Shown: one piece after another, positions 42,092 to 42,188 of the stretch | Position numbering within the stretch: position 1 is the stretch's first letter | How the letters are laid out: each line of letters begins with the position of its first letter | Assembly (NCBI GenBank): GCA_021796275.1 | Contig: JAJYOI010000017.1 | Location: forward strand, 1 to 42,188 | Source of the DNA: Bacteroidota bacterium | GTDB taxonomy: Bacteria; Bacteroidota; Ignavibacteria; UBA10030; UBA8401 | DNA: 42,188 bases | Direction of reading: 5' to 3' | Notes under the pieces: model-generated | Databases searched by the model: none | Seen by the model: only the letters and a program-made list of their open reading frames with translations | Told to the model about the DNA's origin: nothing | Program-made: the position numbers and the translations under genes

Positions 42092-42188
42092 CTATTTGTT
42101 CTTAGAAATCTTTTCCAGCTCTTCCGCCGCCGAATCAATCAGCGATGCCTCTTTCTCCAAAATTCCGCCCACTAAAACAATTTGCTCT
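42092..42188 (-). CDS. C-terminal end of an unidentified protein (rest outside window)
   Basis: Minus-strand frame open from the window edge to a TAG at 42092-42094, giving 32 residues that end KISKNK. It contains EQIVLVGGILEKEASLID and SAAEELEK, a plausible beta strand followed by an amphipathic helix. Too short to name. Coding is supported by the regular amino-acid composition and by the stop lying just before the repeat; it could be chance. Confidence 0.5.
   Translation of the reverse strand, partial: EQIVLVGGILEKEASLIDSAAEELEKISKNK

Noticed and set aside
1-42188. CRISPR arrays, tRNA, rRNA and riboswitches
   Set aside because: No regularly spaced repeats, no cloverleaf ending in CCA-like context, no rRNA-like conserved runs and no riboswitch core that I could recognise by reading.

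Overview
The window reads as a chromosomal segment of a Gram-negative bacterium of the FCB group, most likely Ignavibacteriota or a relative near the Bacteroidota/Chlorobiota root. This is an inference. It rests on a subtilase with a C-terminal type IX secretion sorting domain (QNFPNPFN motif), two large BNR/sortilin-like secreted proteins, a DUF5916 outer-membrane protein, an ORF6N protein, a RAYT-type transposase, many starts without a Shine-Dalgarno sequence, and mid-range GC by eye. No rRNA, tRNA, CRISPR array or prophage was seen.

Layout. 1-1356: the end of an Mla-type lipid ABC transporter (ATPase, then MCE/MlaD protein). 1387-2397: a zinc-free MDR quinone oxidoreductase. 2409-12513, all on the minus strand: two export operons in tandem, a MacA/MacB-like ABC system (adaptor, ATPase, two FtsX-type permeases) followed by an RND system (adaptor, RND pump, TolC). 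The only TolC is at the far end. 12833-16036: a secreted BNR/VPS10-like protein. 16147-16512: an alkyltransferase-like DNA repair protein. 16580-22026: MoxR ATPase, T9SS subtilase and VWA membrane protein on one strand. 22063-26091: DUF423 membrane protein, GlnD-like PII uridylyltransferase and MurI. 26163-27628: a hypothetical lipoprotein-like or exported protein and an ORF6N protein. 27705-34532, minus strand: DUF5916 protein, exported aminopeptidase P, second BNR/VPS10-like protein. 34746-40420: Rieske lipoprotein, POT peptide transporter, UreH/NiCoT-like metal transporter, S9 peptidase and GNAT. 40417-41355: a beta-lactamase-fold serine hydrolase. 41377-42081: a RAYT transposase embedded in REP-like hairpins. 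42092-42188: the C-terminal end of an unidentified gene.

Functionally the right half is rich in secreted or periplasmic peptide processing (S8, M24, S9, POT uptake), and the left half is rich in envelope transport.

The most unusual signal is a collection of small palindromic elements. Some lie between genes. Others are inserted in frame inside conserved genes: BNR protein, GlnD, aminopeptidase P and the UreH-like transporter. The last two carry the same roughly 34-bp double-hairpin element, whose stem bases change in compensating pairs and which encodes PxADxPLAEK in both. At the right end the transposase gene lies between two pairs of REP hairpins in inverted orientation, its probable ribosome binding site is part of one hairpin, and the unit is bounded by near-identical 40-bp palindromic direct repeats.
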